A stretch of DNA of 64,000 bases from Nemertoderma westbladi. Taxonomy: Eukaryota; Xenacoelomorpha; Nemertodermatida; Nemertodermatidae. The notes below the pieces were generated by a model, which ran no database searches, had not been told where the DNA came from, and saw nothing but the letters and a program-made list of their open reading frames with translations. How positions within the stretch are numbered: position 1 is the first letter of the stretch; each line of letters begins with the position of its first letter. A program made the translations under genes and the position numbers. The stretch lies in the NCBI GenBank assembly GCA_032718475.1, contig JAUCBJ010006329.1:1-64000 (forward strand). The letters run 5' to 3'. This document shows positions 58,476 through 64,000 of the stretch, piece by piece.

Positions 58476-61400
58476 TTAATACTTCATTATGTTCATGAAA
58501 AAACTGAGATATTTGAGGTGAGTTATTGTATTACATATTAACTTCGGCTCCAGCCGCTTTGGTAATACGATTAAACTATAATAAATATTCTAGAACACAA
58601 CAATATTAACAGGGAGATAGGCTACTTATCTCTTCACTCTGAGAGCCTCAAGAACGGGGTGTTCCGACGCAATCAAATTTCATTCATCTCCATGGGAAAG
58701 ACGAAGCAAAGAACAGCTGATTACTTCTATAAATGTAAGTGTTACCTGTTCTTTTGACTTTCATTTAAGATTCGCTATCTCATAGAGTGGGTTAGAAGTT
58801 ATAAATATGAAAATCGTTGTGGTTTTTGAAAAAAATCTGAGGATATTTTGATAAATTATTGCTGAAAAACCCCAAGGATTTTGACATGGCTTTAATACTT
58901 CATTATGTTCATGAAAAAACTGAAATATTTGAGGTGAATTATTGCATTACATAATAACTTTAACTGCAGCCACATTAGCAATACGATGAAACTATAATAA
59001 ATATTCTAGAACACAACAATATTAACAGGGAGATAGGCTACTTATCTCTCCACTCTGAGAGCATCAAAAAGGGGGTGTTCCGACGCAATCAAAATTCATC
59101 CATCTCCAGGGGAAAGACGAAGCAAATAACAGCTGATTACTTCTATAAATGTAAGTGTTACCTGCTCCTTTGACTTTCATTTAAGATTCTTTATCTTTTG
59201 GAGTGGGTTAGAAGTCATGAATATGAAAAACGATGTCGTTTTTTGTAAAAAATCTGAGGATATTTTGATAAATTATTGCTGAAAAACCACAAGGATTTTG
59301 ACATGGCTTTAATACTTCATTATGTTCATGAAAAAACTGAAATATTTGAGGTGAATTATTGCATTACATAATAACTTTAACTGCAGCCACATTAGCAATA
59401 CGATGAAACTATAATAAATATTCTAGAACACAACAATATTAACAGGGAGATAGGCTACTTATCTCTCCACTGTGAGAGCCTCAAAAAGGGGGTGTTCCGA
59501 CGCTATCTAAATTCATCCATCTCCTGGGGAAAGACGAAGCAAAGAACAGCTGATTACTTCTATAAATGAAAGTGTTACCTGCTCCTTTGACTTTCATTTA
59601 AGATTCTTTATCTTTTGGAGTGGGTTAGAAGTCATGAATATGAAAAACGATGTCGTTTTTGTAAAAAATCTGAGGATATTTTGATAAATTATTGCTGAAA
59701 AACACCAAGGATTTTGACATGGCTTTAATACTTCATTATGTTCATGAAAAAACTGAGATATTTGAGGTGAATTATTGCATTACATAATAACTTTAACTCC
59801 AGCCACTTTAGCAATACGATGAAACTATACTAAATATTCTAGAACACAACAATATTAACATGGAGATAGGCTATTTATCTCTCCACTCAGACAGCCACAG
59901 ATAGGGAGGCGTGTTTTGACACAATCAAAATTCAACCATCTCCAGGGGAAGACGAAGCAAATAACAGCTGATAACTTCTATAAATGTAAGTGTTACCTGT
60001 TTTTTGACTTTCGTTTAAGATTCTTTATCTTGTGGACTGGGATAGAAGTCATGAATATGAAAATCGATGTCGTTTTTTGTAAAAAATCGGAGGAGATTTT
60101 GATAAATTATTTTGACATGGCTTTAATACTTCATTATGTTCATGAAAAAACTGAGATATTTGAGGTGAATTCTTGCATTACATAATAACTTTAACTCCAG
60201 CCACTTTAGCAATACGATGAAACTATACTAAATATTCTAGAACACAACAATATTAACAGGGAGATAGGCTACTTATCTCTTCACTCTGAGAGCCTCAAGA
60301 ACGGGGTGTTCCGACGCAATCAAATTTCATTCATCTCCATGGGAAAGACGAAGCAAAGAAGAGCTGATTACTTCTATAAATGTAAGTGTTACCTGTTCTT
60401 TTGACTTTCATTTAAGATTCGCTATCTCATAGAGTGGGTTAGAAGTTATAAATATTAAAATCGTTGTGGTTTTTGAAAAAAATCAAAGGCTATTTTGATT
60501 AATTATTGCTGAAAAACACCAAGGATTTTGACATGGCTTTAATACTTCATTATGTTCATGAAATAGCTGAGATATTTGAGGTGAATTATTGCATTACATA
60601 ATAACTTTAACTGCAGCCACATTAGCAATACGATGATACTATAATAAATATTCTAGAACACAACAATATTAACAGGGAGATATGCTACTTATCTCTCCAC
60701 TCTGAGAGCCTCAAAAAGGGGGTGTTCCGACGTTATCAAAATTCATCCATCTCCTGGGGAAAGACGAAGCAAAGAACAGCTGATTACTTCTATAAATGAA
60801 AGTGTTACCTGCTCCTTTGACTTTCATTTAAGATTCTTTATCTTTTGGAGTGGGTTAGAAGTCATGAATATGAAAAACGATGTCGTTTTTTGTAAAAAAT
60901 CTGAGGATATTTTGATAAATTATTGCTGAAAAACCCCAAGGATTTTGACATGGCTTTAATACTTCATTATGTTCATGAAAAAACTGAGATATTTGAGGTG
61001 AATTATTGCATTACATAATAACTTTAACTCCAGCCACTTTAGCAATACGACGAAACTATAATAAATATTCTAGAACACAACAATATTAACATGGAGATAG
61101 GCTACTTATCTCTCCACTCTGAGAGCCTCAAAAAGGGGGTGTTCCGACGCAATCAAAATTCATCCATCTCCAGGGGAAAGACGAAGCAAAGAATAGCTGA
61201 TTACTTCTATAAATGTAAGTGTTACCTGTTTTTTGACTTTCGTTTAAGATTCTTTATCTTGTGGACTGGGATAGAAGTCATGAATATGAAAATCGATGTC
61301 GTTTTTTGTAAAAAATCGGAGGAGATTTTGATAAATTATTTTGACATGGCTTTAATACTTCATTATGTTCATGAAAAAACTGAGATATTTGAGGTGAATT

Positions 61401-62429
61401 CTTGCATTACATAATAACTTTAACTCCAGCCACTTTAGCAATACGATGAAACTATACTAAATATTCTAGAACACAACAATATTAACAGGGATATAGGCTA
61501 CTTATCTCTTCACTCTGAGAGCCTCAAGAACGGGGTGTTCCGACGCAATCAAATTTCATTCATCTCCATGGGAAAGACGAAGCAAAGAACAGCTGATTAC
61601 TTCTATAAATGTAAGTGTTACCTGTTCTTTTGACTTTCATTTAAGATTCGCTATCTCATAGAGTGGGTTAGAAGTTATAAATATGAAAATCGTTGTGGTT
61701 TTTGAAAAAAATCAAAGGATATTTTGATTAATTATTGCTGAAAAACACCAAGGATTTTGACATGGCTTTAATACTTCATTATGTTCATGAAAAAACTGAG
61801 ATATTTGAGGATTATTAAACTATAATAAATATTCTAGAACACAACAATATTAACAGGGAGATAGGCTACTTATCTCCTTCACTCTGAGAGCCTCAATAAC
61901 GGGGTGTTCCGACGCAATCAAATTTCATTCATCTCCATGGGAAAGACGACGCAAAGAACAGCTGATTACTTCTATAAATGTAAGTGCTACCTGTTCTTTT
62001 GACTTTCATTTAAGATTCGCTATCTCATAGAGTGGGTTAGAAGTTATAAATATGAAAATCGTTGTGGTTTTTGAAAAAAATCAAAGGATATTTTGGTTAA
62101 TTATTGCTGAAAAACACCAAGGATTTTGACATGGCTTTAATACTTCATTATGTTCATGAAATAGCTGAGATATTTGAGGTGAATTATTGCATTACATAAT
62201 AACTTTAACTGCAGCCACATTAGCAATACGATGAAACTATAATAAATATTCTAGAACACAACAATATTAACAGGGAGATAGGCTACTTATCTCTTCATTC
62301 TGAGAGCCTCAAAAAGGGGGTGTTCCGACGCAATCAAAATTCATCCATCTCCTGGGGAAAGACGAAGCAAATAACAGCTGATTTCTTCTATAAATGAAAG
62401 TGTTACCTGCTCTTTTGACTTTCATTTAA
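58476..62429 (+). repeat. Satellite array block 5 (~9.5 monomers)
   Basis: Third, partial copy of the A/B region. It resumes exactly at the monomer position interrupted by the preceding element and runs through the 89-codon variant monomer (59916), the SNP pattern with TAATACGATTAAAC, and the short monomer at about 61810. It ends at TTAA 62426-62429. No gene is seen. Confidence 0.95.
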
Positions 62430-63981
62430 CCCTATTAAACCCGGGGGGGGGGTCAATATGACCCCCCCCGTGGTTTTTTTATTATAATTCTGAAACAAAC
62501 GCAGTTGGGAATCTGAAATTTTATGACTTTTCCTAAAAATCTATTGTCTTCCTAGTAGTGAAAACCGTTTTCAAAAATATTGGGTACTTTTCGAGTTATA
62601 GCACCATTTTTTAACCCTACTTTTGGCACTTTTTTTGAGACGTTTTTTGAAAATTACATTTCATTAAATATGAATTGTAACATCTCTAATTTTGATTTAC
62701 ACCGGTTTTTTGGTGTTAGAAATTTGATGGAATTCATATAAATTGATTTAGAAATTTCAAACTTGTATTTTTCGGCGGGTACCAAATTTTGGTGCCAGCA
62801 CCAAATTTTGAAATAAGTCAATTTTGTAAATTGAACGTTTGAAACTTGTTTTTTACGCAATTGGGGTTTTTTGGGTTTCTGGATTCAATGAAATATATGC
62901 GAGTTGCACCAAGCGTATCAAACTTGTATTTTTCGGTGCTGTGTGCAAATTTTGGTGCTAGCACGAAATTTTGAAAAATCCATTCAATAGATAAAATTGC
63001 TTGTGACAATTTATTTCTTGCTTTTTAGAGGTTTATGGCTGTTCTGAATTCAATGGAAAATATAATTATCGAACTAGACATCTCAAACTTATTTTTCGGA
63101 TGTGGGTGCAAAATGTGGTGCTAGCACCAAATTTTGAAAACCATCAAATATATCAATTGATTGTGTCACCTTGTTTCTTGCGTTATACGGGTTTGTGATG
63201 GTTCTGAATTCAATGGAATCAGTAAAAATTTCATAAGAGTTCTCAAACTTGTATTTTTCGCCGGTGGGTGAAAATTGTTGTGCCAGCACCAAATTTTGGA
63301 AAATATGCAAATTGATAAGTAGATAGTATCACCTTGTTTCTTGCGTTATACGGGTTTATGAGGGTCCTGAATCCGATGGAATCAATAAAAACAGCACTGG
63401 ACATCGCAAACTTGTACTTTTTGGTGATGGGTACGAAATTTGGTGCTAGCACCAAAATTTGCCAAATTACGCCGAAAAATACAAGTAGCAATGATCTGGC
63501 ATATTAGAAATGTATTCCATTAGAATCAGCGTCCTCGAAAACCTGAAAATGTGAATTTATAGCATCGTATAAGTGAATTAAAAATTTTGTGTTCTAACTG
63601 AAAAGTGCTGGTTACTTGTTTTTTTCATTTTTTTCCTACGCAGAGAGGACTAAACAGCCATTTATAGTAATCATATCATTTTTTAATATTTTCCAATGTA
63701 TTTTGCACCCCAGAAAACCTGTATTGAAAAATAATTAGCCGAAAATGTAACTTTCAAATTTGGTGAAAATTGTGCACTACTTGTAATTTTGGTGCTGCAA
63801 TATAACCACCCCAGTACATTTGTTCGAAATTTTTTTTTTTCGGTCGGATCCAGACAAGTGATACCTACGTACAAACAAAAAATCAGACGTTTTCGTAAAT
63901 ATTTGTAGATTTTAGAGGGGGGGGTCAATATGACCCCCTCCCGGTATTTGTACAACATTTTATAGCCCGGTACTAATAGGG
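62430..63981 (-). mobile_element. Non-autonomous piggyBac-like TTAA element, family 2, copy 3 (1552 bp, inverted)
   Basis: TTAA at 62426-62429 and 63982-63985; ends as in copy 2. It has the same length as copy 2 and appears closely similar, with scattered substitutions and small indels. The internal 163-bp units, palindromes and both subterminal hairpins are kept, and no transposase frame is present. Matching unoccupied contexts, TTTGACTTTCATTTAAGATTC after a CTGCTCT, are at about 12650 and 31200. Confidence 0.87.
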
Positions 63982-64000
63982 TTAAGATTCTCTATCTCGT
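63982..64000 (+). repeat. Satellite resumes at the window edge
   Basis: TTAAGATTCTCTATCTCGT continues the monomer interrupted by the last TTAA element. Confidence 0.9.

Overview
This window looks like metazoan, probably invertebrate, heterochromatin. No host gene, tRNA or rRNA is visible. About 44 kb of the 64 kb is one AT-rich tandem satellite with a monomer of about 417 bp, roughly 100 copies, all in the same orientation. Five mobile elements are inserted in it. The species cannot be fixed from sequence alone. A BEL/Pao LTR retrotransposon and piggyBac-like TTAA elements both fit an insect or other invertebrate.

Layout: satellite 1-16072; non-autonomous TTAA element (family 1) 16073-17162; satellite 17163-18288; TTAA element (family 2) 18289-19843; satellite 19844-39498; a complete 14.4 kb BEL/Pao element 39499-53870; satellite 53871-56923; family 2 element, inverted, 56924-58475; satellite 58476-62429; family 2 element, inverted, 62430-63981; satellite to the end. 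The satellite has higher-order structure. About 13 kb (2.01-15.62 kb) recurs at 21.26-34.17 kb and partly again at 54-62 kb. A five-monomer, 2084-bp unit is tandemly duplicated at 34.17-38.08 kb. Most or all of the long satellite reading frames are by-products of the repeat, not genes.

The BEL/Pao element has 541-bp LTRs that differ at 3 positions by eye, a 5-bp target duplication (TTTCG) and a polypurine tract. Its coding regions run: ORF1 (coiled coil, Asn-rich, 39-bp coding repeats); ORF2 (DUF1759 Gag, CCHC knuckle, DSG aspartic protease); pol in two further frames (RT with YVDD, RNase H, HHCC/DDE integrase, DUF5641-like tail); then, after a 0.7 kb array of hairpin-forming minisatellite units, an unusual 844-aa ORF3 with three CCHC zinc knuckles in the position where env would lie. 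ORF1 and ORF2 meet at a 13-G tract and a TAATG stop/start overlap. Two further +1 frame changes break pol.

Each TTAA element and the retrotransposon has an uninterrupted paralogous site elsewhere in the array. The insertions are therefore younger than the satellite duplications they sit in. The two TTAA families look related: CCCTATTA ends, G-rich subterminal hairpins, and internal repeats of about 162 bp carrying a GGTGC/GCACC palindrome.
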